Origin: Branchiostoma floridae
Lineage: Eukaryota > Chordata > Leptocardii > Amphioxiformes > Branchiostomatidae
Assembly: GCF_000003815.2 (NCBI RefSeq)
Contig: NC_049982.1
Coordinates: 16,757,894-16,821,893, forward strand
Reading direction: 5' to 3'
Length of the DNA: 64,000 nt
Of this stretch, positions 44,801-62,475 are shown in pieces (the stretch's first letter is position 1; each line of letters opens with the position of its first letter). The notes below the pieces were generated by a model. That model worked only from the letters and a program-made list of their open reading frames with translations, ran no database searches and had not been told where the DNA came from. The translations under genes were made by a program, and so were the position numbers.

Positions 44801-47800
44801 TGATCGGAATATCATGTTGTTGATGATTGCACCATTTCGTCGAATCATTGTCTGTTCAATATTTCATTCCCATTCTGACCGCGCCCCTGCTGAGTTCCTA
44901 CCATGAAGGTCACGACGATTCCCCCCGCGGGACAGTGAAGCACCCCTTGTGGCCGCGGCACCGCCGCCGGGCATGTCAAGTGGTTTAAGAAACCCGCAAC
45001 TAAACATCCTTGCTGTTATCTTTTGCCGCGAAGTCTCTCACACTTTGGTACCATTTTATCCTGCGCACGACTTTTCTCTATTGTGATGTCCAGGAAAAGC
45101 AATTATCATTTTATTTGTGTGTCTGTGTGTGAGTGGGGGGTAGAGGGTGGGGGTGAGGGTGAGGGTCCCGTGAAACCGTCCCTCAATGTTCTTTTCACTT
45201 TGGTTTCACAGAGACGTCAGAGTGTATTTGCTCAGGGGCAATCTAAAATGATCATGAGGAGAATAACCGCTTGACCTTACATATGAATTATGAGATATTG
45301 ATGTTTCAGTATGTGCACAAATAATTATATAATGTCCCAATCCAATTTTGCGTTTTTTTTACAACTTAAACATTACAAGCCGAATTTTACGACGTAAGCA
45401 AATTCTCGGCTCATACCTAAATGCCCCTTTAGCGTTTAGCGCAGTCTAAAGGCAGCAGGCGCTTTTTGTAGGGTCGTATTCAGTTGATTATATATACCAG
45501 CCCTGGCCTGGTGACATGGGTGGCGCATTTTATACGGTTTTCTACATTCAAGCCAATGCGTTTTAAAGAACTAGTCTCTATTTGATGTTGGTACCACCAC
45601 CAGTTTCCAGGACTTGCAGGCTTCACCTGGTGCCGTCCCAGGTTCCTGAGCTCCTGTGGCCCACACAGCTTCCCATGTCTCCATTAACCTCTGTCTGATT
45701 GGCAATCATCGTCCGCAGATTCCGCGCAAATCGTGTTTAAAAGTTTAAACGGCTTCTAAACGCCGTCCACAAACGGCGGGCCGACCCAGGTGTCTTGCTG
45801 GGGCGCGATAGAGGACTTATCGATAAGTGGCGGAATCCGCCGACCAAATAGCATCGTTATGAGGGGATTACTGGGTGCAGTGATTCGGCCCAGGTCTCAT
45901 GTCTCGGGTGTTCACTCCAGATGCAGTAAAGCTAGTGCTGGGCGTGGGCGTGGGTACACCTTGGCGTATGGACGGAACTATCTGATTCTGACGCGGTGTG
46001 ACCAGCAGCGATGTTTACCTCGGAGCTGCGGTTCAAGCCAGCTCTCTGTTGGATTTTCCTTCTCAGATATTGGAAACAACAATTACTTCAGGTTCGATCT
46101 GAGACATCCGTATTTGTCATTACCTCTTCTTGCAATGTCGGAAATTTTAATATTTCGCCATTTACCATCCTTCTTGGTTTCGAAGCTCCTATACTCCCCA
46201 CGGTTGCTTTATGTAACAAATAAAAACTAGAGCAAATGAGTTGGCTTTGAGTAGCGTAACTTGAATGACGAAGTTCCACCTCTTACATACGCTTACAGAT
46301 CTTCGGTTGTTGTTTTTGTTTTTGCGCAAATGTACAGTTCAGTCTTTAGATCAATTTGTTACGTCAGTAAGGCTTGAACAGTTTGCGAAGTTTTCTGTCG
46401 TCGAATGATCGCAAAGACCTAAATACATCATCATGTCTGCCACGGCCACCTGTCATGGCGGCGCTTAACCTTTGGCCTCGAACGTGTCCACCGTCACATG
46501 ACCTTGAAACGGGAGATGCAGAGATGTCGCTGTTATCAAGACGTCTTGGGCCGATATGTAACCCATTTACACTAAAAACAAACAGCCAATTTAAGGCTTG
46601 TCGCCATGCAGAAAAACGTTAAAAGTTTCCGAAGAAGCAAGATTTCGGAACGTAAATTGATGATCCTGTAGAAAGTGGGATATGTTAGCAGATCCCCACC
46701 TGGCTCTTGTGGTGTCAAAACCTCAAATTCCCGCTCAGTACTCAGATGACGAGTAATTTGTAACACAAATGCGGGATATTTACAGAAATAACAACCGTGG
46801 CTCTGTCTGAGATTCGGGACACACATGTCCAAGGTTGATGGCAATCCGAACGGCAGTATTCTGGGTGAGCAGTACATACCCACCATGTCTGATATCTTCA
46901 GGTTCCTTTGAGGTCCAACAGAGACGAGAGGTGAGATTTGATAACTCAGACTTGAACTTGTCTCTTCCGAAACCGGTAGTAAAACGAGAACAGTGAGTGT
47001 ATATATCATATAGAAACACCGACCTTACTGTGAAATGTCAAGCTAGATCAAAGATTAACTCATGATGTCAATTGGATATCATTCAATATTGACATCATAA
47101 ACGAAGCAGGTCTATCTCTAAATAATGTAGTTTACCAGCTCAGGTGAATTTTCAGCCTAGGATTTGTCTTTCGAATCAGGGAACGTTAGCTCACTGTACT
47201 CGGAACGTTAGCTCATTGTCCTCTTTCCTCATGGAACACCAATTGCAATGTTTGGTTCTTGTCAGTACCGAGATCAAGAGAGTCGATCAGTTTTCGCACA
47301 AGAAGGGCAAAAATCAGTTTTTGCAAAAGAAGGGAGAAAACAGTACTACGACAACACGGGACGTGCATAACCCGTGCCGTCGCCGTTACCATGGCGACCA
47401 GAGGGAACGTCGACCGATCAGTTTGCTGAGGAAACATAAGCTGCGCCTCCGCCATCTGTCCCTCATAAATACTGATATTTTTGTACCGTCCTCGTCGTTA
47501 AGATGTTTTTGATTGACACCCTGTTTCACGCTGACCTCTAGATTGTGATTCAAACTAGGAGATAAACCCCCTGCGCGTATTAAAAGGAAGAATCCTCAAG
47601 CACGGGAGTTGTAGAAACCGCACGGGAAGGCGAGATCGCCACGTCCCGGCAGGACCGACGGCCTGTCATCATGAATGTTTTATAACAACATTCTGTCTAT
47701 TTGAGTAACTAATAGGGGGTCAATGGAATTTTAAATGCCGGGATTTCGCCTTCTTTTTGTAGAGAATGAATCCTCTTGGACCCTGCTTTATTCTCCAGTG

Positions 47801-50800
47801 GGGACCGTCCGTTTTGTATCTTCTGGGGTGACAGAAGTTGATTCCCAACAAATGACAAAACTTGTTCTGTAGATTTTACTGCCATAGGTTGCGTCGCATT
47901 GCTTTCATCGCTTTCATCCTGAGTTGATTTTTATCTTTGCTTTGTCGATGTATAATGAAAGATTTTTTTTCTTCCTCTGTTCAATTTAAAATCTACGTAT
48001 GTTCTATTCAGACATGATTTTAATAGGTTGACGTCTCTTGAGTCAGAGGAAGTGCTGAGAGCAGTGCCCGCCCCCCTCGCGACTCCTGCCGAGATATCTG
48101 ACCGCCGCACCCCGGTAGCGGCAATAGGGCATGGGATCGAATCATTGGGCTGTGCCTCTGCAAAATCAACACTTTATATCTGCGGAAAATTGCATTGCTT
48201 GTGTTCCGTTTGGCATGTAATTGGCGAGAGAGATTTTATAGAATGGCGGCAAAAGCTGCTAAGTTAAGCCACTAATGTGCATAGAAATGCCATGGCGACC
48301 GTAACCATCGGAATCATTGAATCATGTCAACATCACTGAACATCATTGACCCTGTTCAAAAACAAACGATTCTTTTCTATCAAGGAGCAGTACTCGTGGT
48401 GTGGTACCTTTGATCGTTAACAAGTGTTTCTGCTCGTCGTTTCTGATTAGCCTCCTCCTAGCCGTGAACACACCCGCGCCCGTACACATTGTCATGACTT
48501 CTTTGCAGAACTAAACGAGCTGCTAGCTTCCCACTAACTGCCCATCCCTTGATGGGATGTAAAAGCTAAGGGATGACCATAAGGGCACATGTGGAGTGCA
48601 TAGATAGAAAAGTATGGGATCTGATCAATTCTATATTTTATTCATTGTGTAGCCAGGTAGCCCAAGCTACAGACGCACGTGATACAATTACTTTCCTAAG
48701 AATTATTTCCTTGCAAAATGTATGTATCATGTATAACCCAAATAATTTTTGCATTTTCGCCAATCTTATCCCTGCCTAGGTTCTACGTTCTAAGTTGCAA
48801 TTTCTAGTCAAAACAACATTTTCCATTTCTTTTACATTGGAGACTTCTCTTGTTTTATCAATTGAAAACAGCTCCATGATAGGTAAATGAAGAATTACCA
48901 TCACCTACTTACCCAGCCACACGAGTCGACCTTCCGGAGGTGCATTATGACCTCTAAAGATGCTATCGACGACTTGGAGACAACATATTAATAAAGTCAC
49001 TATCTCCAGACGTAATCTGTATCAAAATTTCACATAAACGTGTTTGAACTGACATTCATGGAACTAGCAGCGAATTTTGAGTTAATTTCTACCGGAGCAA
49101 AAAGGGCGCTGGAAAGCCGGGTCATGTCACAAAGTGGGGGGAATGAAGGGCGGAAGAAAACTACGGACTACATGTTCTACAAATTTGATATGCTATTTGC
49201 CCAATTATATACCTGGTTAATTAGATTTCGGGATATACAATGCCAAGTCCGAAAAGAAGGCGAACAGGTATCCAAGCTTGCAAAATAAATACTTAGTAGT
49301 TCTACCGAGCACCACTCAACCTGAAAGAACCACCCTGGTTAAACCCCAGACCGGATCCGTACAATATTTTGATCACTGGACAAGATTTCCCTCCGTCTGA
49401 AGCTTGATAACTTTGGATTAGGATTTCTTTCGATAAGACGTGCAGCCCCTCTATCTTACAGACGAACGTGGCACAGTGCAGAGAAGGAGCAGGGAGAGCT
49501 ATCACTTACGGCGCCTCACATGTGGGCAGCCCGAGGTGTCGGGTTAAATAACACTCTAATCAGAGTAATGATTTTATACTTGAATTAATCAGTGTGTGAA
49601 GGGGGCAGGATTCCGCCCGGGAAGGGACACGACGCACGTACGGGACGACGCACGTACGGGACACCACGGCAGGCACGGGACTTGATGGGACACTGGCCAT
49701 GGAACTTCTAGTGCGGGACACCAACCTGTCCGCCACAGGGACGGGACTTGATAGGACACTTCCCTTCCAGTACAGGACGCATATCAAACAGATACTGCGC
49801 ATGTTCATGACGCCGATTCCCCCTTGTTTTTGTTTTTATGTTGGAACCATATTGCAATGTCGAGAATGGTTACATCGTTGACACAAATATACAGGCTGGT
49901 CATGACCACACTTCTTGACATACGCAAAAGCAAGTCAGCGCGCACAGTGCTTTTCACCTCTGCAGACCTTTACCGTCCACTAGACGCTGACACCACGCCA
50001 ACTCTCCCCACACGACCAGGGTCAGGTGTAACCCTGGGTGTTAAACGTTAACCTTCTGTTGCCCAGTTTAGCCTGTCCTGACCATCAATTATCACGCTGA
50101 CCAATTAGGAACACGGACCTTGTTCGTGGCTTTGGGGACAGTCCTTTGATATACATAGATGATGGAGGAGAAGACACACCAAATAATGGGTACTCAAGCA
50201 ATTGGGGATGATTTTGAAAGTTGCTTGAGTAACAACTATTTACATCGGAGCCTATCTTATTACCTTTATGTCTAACCTTCATCGAAGGGAGAAGGAGAAG
50301 ACTTTCTATCTTTTCCTTCAATATCTATCGTCGGCCAGCCAGTCCCTTCATGTTGTAGATACCCATTGGTCGCAAGCTTACTTTTTTTTATTTCTGCACA
50401 AAGTTTTATGACTAAATAATGTTTTGGCAAACCAAAAATATGCTTTTTGTATGCATTCCCTTTGTTTTCCGCATTCAATGGTCGCTTTTCTATAATCCAA
50501 ATGATTCGCAATGTGCTTCAACAACTGGCCAAGACTGCTGAACTTACGTCCCTGCCCCAGTGTATAAAATGGTCTCTCCCTGCGGCAGAACTAAGCTGGG
50601 GTCAATGGATACGCAAGTGTTTTACCGGCCGATATGAACTAGGGCACAGCAGCAGTGGTATCATACTGCCTGGCAGGCACGGTGGGGACGGGAGCCGCTC
50701 ACGTGCGCTCAGGACAGGAACTCTTCACGGTGTGCTCCAGCTGATCTCTGTCTCCTTCTGGTCTCCTGTTGTACTGACATTGAGAAAGTCTGCCTTTGGA

Positions 50801-50820
50801 AGTTTTACTGATTAATTTGC
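41812..50820. other. 9-kb gene-free interval upstream of NK1
   Basis: I find no exon chain. Contents seen: an ATA/AAT microsatellite (about 42741-42766), a 439-base gap (43481-43919), a short inverted repeat (TGATGTCAAT … ATTGACATCA near 47062-47097), a duplicated GGAACGTTAGCTCA (about 47181-47215) and a 16-bp tandem pair GACGCACGTACGGGAC (49631-49662). Some blocks, such as about 48,050-48,270 with TAATTGG homeodomain-type words, could be regulatory for NK1; this is speculative. Confidence 0.4.
43481..43919. other. assembly gap (439 N)
   Basis: A run of N of non-round length, so probably an estimated gap size. Open frames drawn through it are artefacts. Confidence 0.99.
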
Positions 50821-50871
50821 TAAGCTGATCATGCCAATTTAGCTTTGTTAAATGATGTACTGAAGTGCATC

Positions 50872-54680
<3,809 letters not shown>

Positions 54681-55070
54681 CACCTCAGTCACCTGTTCTA
54701 CAACTGAGATTGCATTTTCTCTCGAAAAACAGTTACATTTTCGTCATCATATTGTCAATATTCTTCTGTTCATGTCTAACGTTATATTTTCCAGAACGGT
54801 GTCTATATATGGACATTTGACTAAACCCTTATATAGAAATGATTACCTGATTGCTTTAAATGGCATGCAAATTGCCATCGCAAAATATTTTTTATGAATT
54901 TTTGTAGCATTTAGTTCCGTCGACTCCTGTTTGATAATTATGGTACAATAACATTATTCATCTGTATATAGTTCCTGTCTATAACAGAAGTCTTGTTAAT
55001 TAATAATCATGTTGGGCCTTATGTTCTACCTTATTACAGCCAATTTTATACGTACACTTAAGGCCACTTG

Positions 55071-55409
55071 AATAAATCAGAAGAGCGAAAATATCACAAC
55101 CTACCTCAAACACTAAACATCTATCAAAATAAGGTTTTCCTTTCAAACAGTAAATGTCCGGTAGAAGTGGTATAATTTGAGGTGCATAAGACTGAAAATT
55201 TGATATCATGCATTTGTAGATTTCAGCATATATTCTGGTCTCTACATCGCTATTATTAGGAATGGCTCTTTCGTCATAATATTTATGGCTGTTTCGTCAT
55301 AATATTTATAGCAAAATATATGTAAATAATTTTTAGAAGTTAGGATTATTGAATCGTAGTTACGGCATAATCACCAGTAACATCAATGTCTGGACTCTGG
55401 ACTAATAAA
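55071..55409 (+). terminator. NK1 polyadenylation signals
   Basis: AATAAA occurs at 55071-55076 and at 55404-55409, about 390 and 725 bases after the NK1 stop. Either could end the mRNA. Between them is a tandem pair of TTTCGTCATAATATTTAT (about 55269-55307). Confidence 0.4.
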
Positions 55410-57782
55410 GATATGGATAAGCAGACCACTGAGCAAAAGTTTGTTTACTGAACTTCCGATAGAGATCTGAATTATGTGTGTGAAGTCACTACCATGACGC
55501 CTTGTTGAGAAGGTACCCTGGGTAGTTTACAAAACTGTTTACTTTGCATATTGGTTCCTGCTCTGCAGAAGTTGTTGATACTAGTAATCACTACCATGCT
55601 CTGTGGCTACGGATTTGATGAGGACCGATCTGAAGTCTTTAGATAACAGATGTCAAGCTAATACATACCGGAGAGATGAAGACGTTATTTGGACACACGA
55701 TAGCCTGACGCCTGGCACGTGGAGTCCCCATCTGGGGCGGTTTGTAACCTGGAGTCAGGGATACGGGTATGTAGGTGGCATCACCTGGACGGTACGTTAA
55801 ATGCAGTAGTTGTTTTCTAACCTTTGTTCGTTGGAACAGGGATAAATGTGAATACCACGCAAATCCGCGGGTCAAATGGAAAGGTAACGACAAACAATTG
55901 CGAGTAGTTTCAAATACTGAGAAAGTTGTATATTAAATATGAGAATGGGAAAGCACCCAAACTTGTCACACTATCACTAGCTTGAGTAGCTTCACAATAA
56001 GCCTGGTCATTGAAAGCCTCAACGAATTCTCAACAGCGCGTTCCACAGGATGAATGTAGTGTAGTGTAAGTGAATTATTGTACAAGTAAGTCAAGTTTCG
56101 ACTACCTTGTCTCAAAATGATATCTGTGCAGAAAGACTATAAAAGTTCGTCATCCACATTCCCGTCATTGAGTATTCCATGTTCAGAATAACGAATTGAT
56201 CGATTTAGTTCATCTACCTGTCAGCTGGTCATGTTTTCTGGAAATGGGGCTTTATCGCTCCCCAGTGTGAAATCAATGACTCAGCTGTGTTCGTTATTCA
56301 TAGTTTTGAAAAAAACGTCGTAAGTTTTGTTCTTGTGTCGGTAAATCTATTGCTTCAAGATGAGTATCAAATCAACTTTACTGTTGTGTGTTACTTTGCC
56401 CCTCAGTAACTTATATGTCATGTTTCTTAAGACGATTTCAACCTTCTGAGTTCTACCAGTTTCCTGACAAATGTATGGTGATTGAAGATGATGGAATCAA
56501 TTAGGCCTGGATGCCCGGTGATGATATGATGATATCACTCAACATTCCGACCCCATATCCATTTCTTCCTCCCTCAAAATGGCGGACAGACCAGAGTCGA
56601 TGGGGATTTGGGTAATCTCGCTAGAAATATGATCAGACATAGCTTCTTTTTTTTTTTACAAAATCCTGCTTTGGAAAACAAAGGAGAAGTAAAGAGACAT
56701 ACTAGCATGCCGTTTTTATTATCTACAGTCATCATTGTTTTCATTTCAGATTTTGGCTGAACAATCGACATGACGTCCGTATGATACTTTTTGTGGGGAG
56801 GGTTCTTACCCCCATAAGCCTTCTCTTGATATCATCTGTAGTGGTGCCAGTGTCACCGTGGTGGGCTCTCTACACCCTGTTTCATAAACGGTAACCCCCG
56901 GGCCACCATTCTGAGTTTTACCAACTGTCATGTTTCTATCACTCCATGAAAACCACTTCCCTTTTCCAGTACTTCGCCTACGGCTGGCCCTGTTGGATGC
57001 TTTATCAACTTCTCCTTTTATAGCTTGTATATGTACATATCATCAATGCGATTTGAATACCGATAACAGACATCACAGTGTGTTCACACTCAACACAAAC
57101 ATATTCTGGGTGTACGCTTTCGCATCGTAAAGCTTTAAAAGCCGTCCTACCATCCTGAGTGGTTTCGATCGCGATTTGTCGAGCCTTCCGATAATAGTTG
57201 GAGTAAAAACAAGGACTTAATGAGCTCTACTGCCTCCAATTAGCGAAAAGAGGGTGTTTAGGGGCTGATATCATCTTAAGCCGTCATTAACCAGTCCAAC
57301 ACCGCGCCCAGCTTAGAATATTTGTCTAACTATTAATTAGCAGGCTTTATCTGTGATTCACTAGGCTTTCTGTGGATCTCTGTGGGCGTTAGGCGGAAAA
57401 TCGCTCGGATAACGAAGTGTTTTCATGTTCAAATTCCTTTAAACACGTCTGTCTTTGTAGTTAAAAGGACAAAGTTATCCGGCGTGGTATAAAGGGTAAC
57501 GAAATCCGTGTCTGGCGATCTAGCAGTGAGGCGGCTTAGGTTTGAAGGGACTCACAACATGCACACATTTGGGTCTGGTCAAGTAAACCATGTCCACACA
57601 CTGGCGACAGAATCTCGCGGTACAAGTCTACCACTTTGAAAAATAAGTGAATTAATAATAATCAGCGATCACATGTTATTCTTCAAAATCGAAGACTTCA
57701 CTCCCAACCACAATTTATGTCCGTTAATTAGACTGTTAAAATAAAAGTATTTTCTGTCAAAAGTACGAAGATACTTTCCATC

Positions 57783-57836
57783 AAGAGAGAGAGAGAGGAG
57801 AGAGAGGGGGAGGAAGAAAGAGAGAGAGAGAGAGAG
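57783..57836. repeat. (GA)n microsatellite
   Basis: GA dinucleotides with a GGGGGAGGAAG interruption. Confidence 0.95.
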
Positions 57837-59856
57837 TCGTGGTTCAACGAGGCGTCAAATCGGTAACATTTTCCCAGCGATTGTGTGCTCATTCCGACAT
57901 TCGGCTATGACTTGCCAAAATTATGTCCTGAAATGGCTTGCATCGCAGCCATTCGGCATGGATGTAGCCCGACAACCATCAAATGGCCAGACTTGCTCTC
58001 AGTCACGGCAGCTATTTCTGTAAGCTGTATTTGACCTATTACTGACTTGGCGGGGCTACCAGGCCAACTTTTATGCGGTAGTAACTTGCTATTAGCAGTT
58101 TTCTATGTATGGGATTTTATGGCGAGTCTTTTGAAGCTAAACAACAACTGCATAAACGCAGCTTGCTAGTAGTAATTCATAAGGCGGAGAGAGCGGTAAT
58201 AGATACTGCACACTCAGCTATCTTCTGGGACATAAGTACAGAACCCAGAAACAGAATCATTATATCCACAAGTCCTCGGAGCCGCACCTAGGCTACAGAC
58301 AACTGCCCTCACTGAATCCTTATTCATGACGTCATTCTCATCCAGGTCAATATGCTACATTTTATTCCTCTTGAGAAGTTTATACTTTAAAAGTTAATAT
58401 TAATAAATATTGTCTGCATAATGAGGTATCATACATTCTACAAAGCTTTGGAGATTTCAACCAAGGGGTTGTAAAATCTGGGAGGCTTTTTATAAGGACT
58501 ATGCAATTTAATGATAATGATGAGCAAGGAATTTCAAGTTTTAAAGGAATTCTATCGGGAATAATATCAGATGCTCTGGTAATTTTCCCCCATGTGTCCC
58601 AGACATCGTGGTATCACAAAAATAGGATTCATTACTAGTAATGACATTGTGTATACATACCCACCACTTACGCTTCTGCACGTTTACAGATTAACGATAT
58701 GCCACTTCCTGTCATCATGGTCTTGCAGAATTGGCCTTGCGGTTTTCCTTCAAACGCCAGGCAGATGATTCGTATCGTGATTGATGACTCATTCTTGTAT
58801 TTTCTTGACATTTTTTGCCATACGTTTGCAAATGGCGCATGAAAAGAGTCGAAAATTCAGAATATATATTGTTATTGCATACTGTTCATGTATATGCTTA
58901 TAGCTGTGGAACCAGAATGCTCCAACCGCTACCTTTATATCACTATCTCCAGCTCGCTAGAAGGTATTACTCGTTTGACATTTTTAACATTCCAAAGCTC
59001 CGTATCTCCAGGCACATTTATCATCTTTCTATAAGTCATAGACCACAATTTAGCAAAACTGCGCTGCTACCTTAATTTGATCACCGTCTGTTATTGTATG
59101 CTTAAATGACTCTTAAATCTCCCAAATGTCAAACCGACATAGCGCCGGAAATTCGTCATTCCGACAGCAGTAATTTCGCGACGTTTATTGCCGGGGAGAG
59201 CCGGAATAATGCTGCAGAATGGGGCATTATGGGAGGGGAATCTGTCTCGCGGGAAGCGCAGATGAAGCGGCGCTAGTGGGGAACATCAGCAGATGAAATG
59301 GAGTCGTTCGGTTCACAGCACACATGGATGATTCAACCAGAGGGAATAGCAAGAGTCAATTGTTGTTTTTCATTACTCTTGTTCAATGTACCGTGGAGGT
59401 TATTCCAGAATTTTCAAAACTCTGCTTAGCAACGATGGAAAATTGCACTTCCCAATTTCTACTGTCGAATTACCACACCTCGTATACTAGCATTTTAAAT
59501 TGGTTGTGGTGCAATGAGTGAATTAAAGCATAAACATGTACTAGTACTTGTTTCTTGATTCGTACTATTTTGTTCAACTTTGTCTGTTCTTTGAAGGTCT
59601 TTTTTCCGCAATTAGTTTTAGAGGTAAGAGCAATGCCGTAACAGATAACGAATTTCAGCCTCAACTTTAAAAGTAAAGACAGACATACCGTATTTAGTAG
59701 AAGTAGAAATTACATTCAATGAAAAAAATAATAACATATATTGTCAAATTATTTGATTCAAATTATAAAGAACGGTAAAATTCTTTATATTTCCATCCTA
59801 GAAAACCGTTTGCCTGAAATGGCTGGTGCAGACGTCCCGTGCCCCGAAGTTCCGCT

Positions 59857-59974
59857 GTTTTATCGCCGCACCGACTGTAATCCCGGCTCAGATATCAGTA
59901 ATGAATCGACATAATGACTTAGTGTGAGAGGCCATTTTCCGCCCGCCCCATTTGAATAACGGCGGCGATAAAAC
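59857..59974. promoter_or_regulatory. candidate cis-element: paired GATA-type inverted repeats
   Basis: GTTTTATCGCCGC at 59857-59869 is the perfect reverse complement of GCGGCGATAAAAC at 59962-59974. Each arm contains a GATAA core that could equally serve a Cdx/Hox-like TTTTATNG factor. The block between is GC-richer than its surroundings and holds further ATTTGAAT/TAATGA words. A regulatory role for NK1 is inference. Confidence 0.3.
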
Positions 59975-60735
59975 ACGCCAATGACTCGAGTCGAGGTGCA
60001 CATTATATGCATTATCAAATTATGAACAAAATAGATCATTCTCAAGGGTGATTACCCGTGAAAATGGCGCTTCCCTGATGAGCACGACTCTTAGCTTGAA
60101 TGTCGAATGTGTCTTTGAGGAGACGACAGCGGCTGATGACCTTTACGGCGCACCAGGCAATTTGAGGTGTTACTTTCCAGTGTGATTTGTTCTTAATCCA
60201 ACATGTCAAGCATAATACTTCAAGTGTAAGTTGGCCATTTCACTGATCTTTTGGTGATGCCTTCGTGCAATTGAAAGGGGCGACTTTGGAAGACGAAGCA
60301 CGGAATGGATGCGACTATCTTCCAGCGCATCATCCGTCACACAATATGTAGACACCGGCTCGAGGGGTGGGACAAGTTTTCTTTTGGATGAATTTACGTC
60401 AGACTTGCAAAGTACAGATACAGTACAGATACTATACAAGTTTGTGGCAGACACTGTGACATGCATGTTTTTGCAAGCCCTGCATATATTGCTACACAGA
60501 CAGTTATTGCATCCGTACTGGAACAAACCTTAGAACATGTGTCAAACGATCGAACTAGTCATATCGGCCATTTACAGGAAATGTGTAAAGTATACTTTCC
60601 CAAGTTATGAAAACAACCACTGTCGCAACAACAATAGAGTAGACATTATAATCAATAGTTAAGTGTACTCTTCATACTACACGAGCCAGGTAGAACCAGC
60701 GGAGTCGTCGCACAGAACACCTGTGCGTCCGAACC

Positions 60736-61164
60736 ATGTCTGTCGTCGGCCTGTGCCACATGTCGGCGGGGGCAGCGATAGGTCCGTCCGCCAGGAGCTC
60801 AGCACAGCACGGGACGGAAGCTCTGAAATCCGTTCATCCACGCAATCTCCGCCGACGGACGTGGCGAGGATTACCGACAGATGTGCGCGGATTGCGCGGC
60901 CACCTCGCGGTAATGGAGCCGCGGGGCCGGGAACATGATACCGTTCGCCGGGAGAATCTACAAGACGGGGAGGCTGTTTGGTCTAGTTGTTTCTTTCCGG
61001 TATTTCTGATTTTGATCATCTTGGCCTTCCTGTTATACATCTACATTCATGAGCACGAAAAGACCAAGCCACAAAATACCCCAAAACAAAAGTTTTTCAA
61101 CAGCATATATATTCTTCATGTCACATCAAACGTATACTTACAAACACTCAGTCTAAGAATCTAG
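60736..61164 (+). CDS. uncharacterised 142-codon ORF with one hydrophobic segment
   Basis: The ATG lies in a good context (AACCATGT). The first 90 residues are Arg/Gly/Ala-rich and low in features. Residues about 88-108 are strongly hydrophobic (FFPVFLILIILAFLLYIYI), followed by a Lys/Glu-rich stretch. I recognise no family, no splice partners and no promoter, and the ORF crosses from GC-rich to AT-rich sequence. A chance ORF is the likelier explanation. Confidence 0.15.
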   Translation: MSVVGLCHMSAGAAIGPSARSSAQHGTEALKSVHPRNLRRRTWRGLPTDVRGLRGHLAVMEPRGREHDTVRRENLQDGEAVWSSCFFPVFLILIILAFLLYIYIHEHEKTKPQNTPKQKFFNSIYILHVTSNVYLQTLSLRI

Positions 61165-61402
61165 CTCATCGCTGGAGAGGACCTGATAGAAGTAATGAAA
61201 GACAAACTATAAAGACTGGAGATCGTTACTCGTACTTCACAATAAGTGAAGTATAGTAATGATATATCTTCTATATGGTCACATATGTATGTATACAGCT
61301 TTAACAGTCTGATATATCAAGTGTGTAATGTCGATTATCTTTGCTGATTTGTTTGTTTTCAAACATAATTTCTTACATCAATTTTGTACATCTTAGTCGT
61401 TT

Positions 61403-61443
61403 GCTCTCTCTCCGTCTCCCCTCTCTCTCCCCCTCTCAATCTT

Positions 61444-61483
<40 letters not shown>

Positions 61484-61533
61484 ATATATATATATATATA
61501 TATAATACATATATATATATATATATATATATA
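61403..61533. repeat. compound (CT)n (TA)n microsatellite
   Basis: Pyrimidine CT tract running into about 50 bases of TA dinucleotides. Confidence 0.95.
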
Positions 61534-61948
61534 ACGTTATGTGTATGTTTATAGATTTAGCAAATTTTTAGCAACAGGCACAGCAAAACATCATCATAGT
61601 GTTCAAAACAGACTACTCTACTCACCCCTGAAAGTCTCAAAACTATGTTCTTTTGTTTGGATTTTCGATTTAATACGATTTAGCGTAAGCTTCTTTCAGG
61701 ACCCTTATCAGAAAGCTACATGGATACGCAAATCAGCCGGTCGAAATGTGCACGTAACAGAGATTAACAAACCATTCTTGTTCCGATAGCAGGCATTAAG
61801 GCTTCTGTCAACTCGCCGGGTATTGGGGATATTCAGTATAGATCCATGTCCGCTCGCTCATATCATCCTATAAGGTGGATTTACTGGATTAACGGCACCT
61901 GCACGATACAGGATTAAGGTACAGATGTTCAGTTTCTCCCCGCACTAA

Positions 61949-62048
61949 NNNNNNNNNNNNNNNNNNNNNNNNNNNNNNNNNNNNNNNNNNNNNNNNNNNN
62001 NNNNNNNNNNNNNNNNNNNNNNNNNNNNNNNNNNNNNNNNNNNNNNNN
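61949..62048. other. assembly gap (100 N)
   Basis: Exactly 100 N, a gap of unknown length. Confidence 0.99.
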
Positions 62049-62302
62049 AATAGAGATCTAAAATCACCAGGCAGTGCCCCGTGTTGCCACGGCGGGGAAA
62101 CCCTGATATGTCGGACAGGTGTGGCGGGAATATTCTTACCTGTGAACCCCGCGGATCTTTAGCAACGGTGGGGACATGGCTCAGTGTTACTTAAAGAAAA
62201 CACAGAGAAATTCCTCCGGAATTAAATCTAGTGGAAGAAGGTATTTCTACGTTGCATGGGTTTCCACTGTCGTCATTCCTTTCGTTTGTGCGTGTGTGCG
62301 TG

Positions 62303-62475
62303 CGTGAGCGAGCGAGTGAGTGAGTGAGAGCGTGAGCGAGTGAGTGAGTGAGTGAGTGAGTGAGTGAGTGAGTGAGTGAGTGAGTGAGTGAGTGAGTGAG
62401 TGAGTGAGTGAGTGAGTGAGTGAGTGAGTGAGTGAGTGAGTGAGTGAGTGAGTGAGTGAGTAAGTGAGTGAGTGA
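62303..62475. repeat. (GTGA)n tetranucleotide microsatellite
   Basis: About 40 copies of GTGA/GAGT with few interruptions. It creates a spurious Ser-Leu-Thr-His repeat frame on the minus strand. Confidence 0.97.

Larger units (their letters stand above)
55410..61948. other. gene-free region downstream of NK1
   Basis: No supported gene. It includes a (GA)n tract (57783-57836), several GC-richer blocks with homeodomain-like TAATTA words (about 57,200-57,420), a paired GATA-type inverted repeat (59857-59974), an uncharacterised ORF (60736-61164) and a CT/TA microsatellite (61403-61533). Confidence 0.4.

Noticed and set aside
50845..50871. Longer NK1 reading frame beginning at 50845
   Set aside because: The first codon there is TTG, not ATG. 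The first in-frame ATG is 50872.
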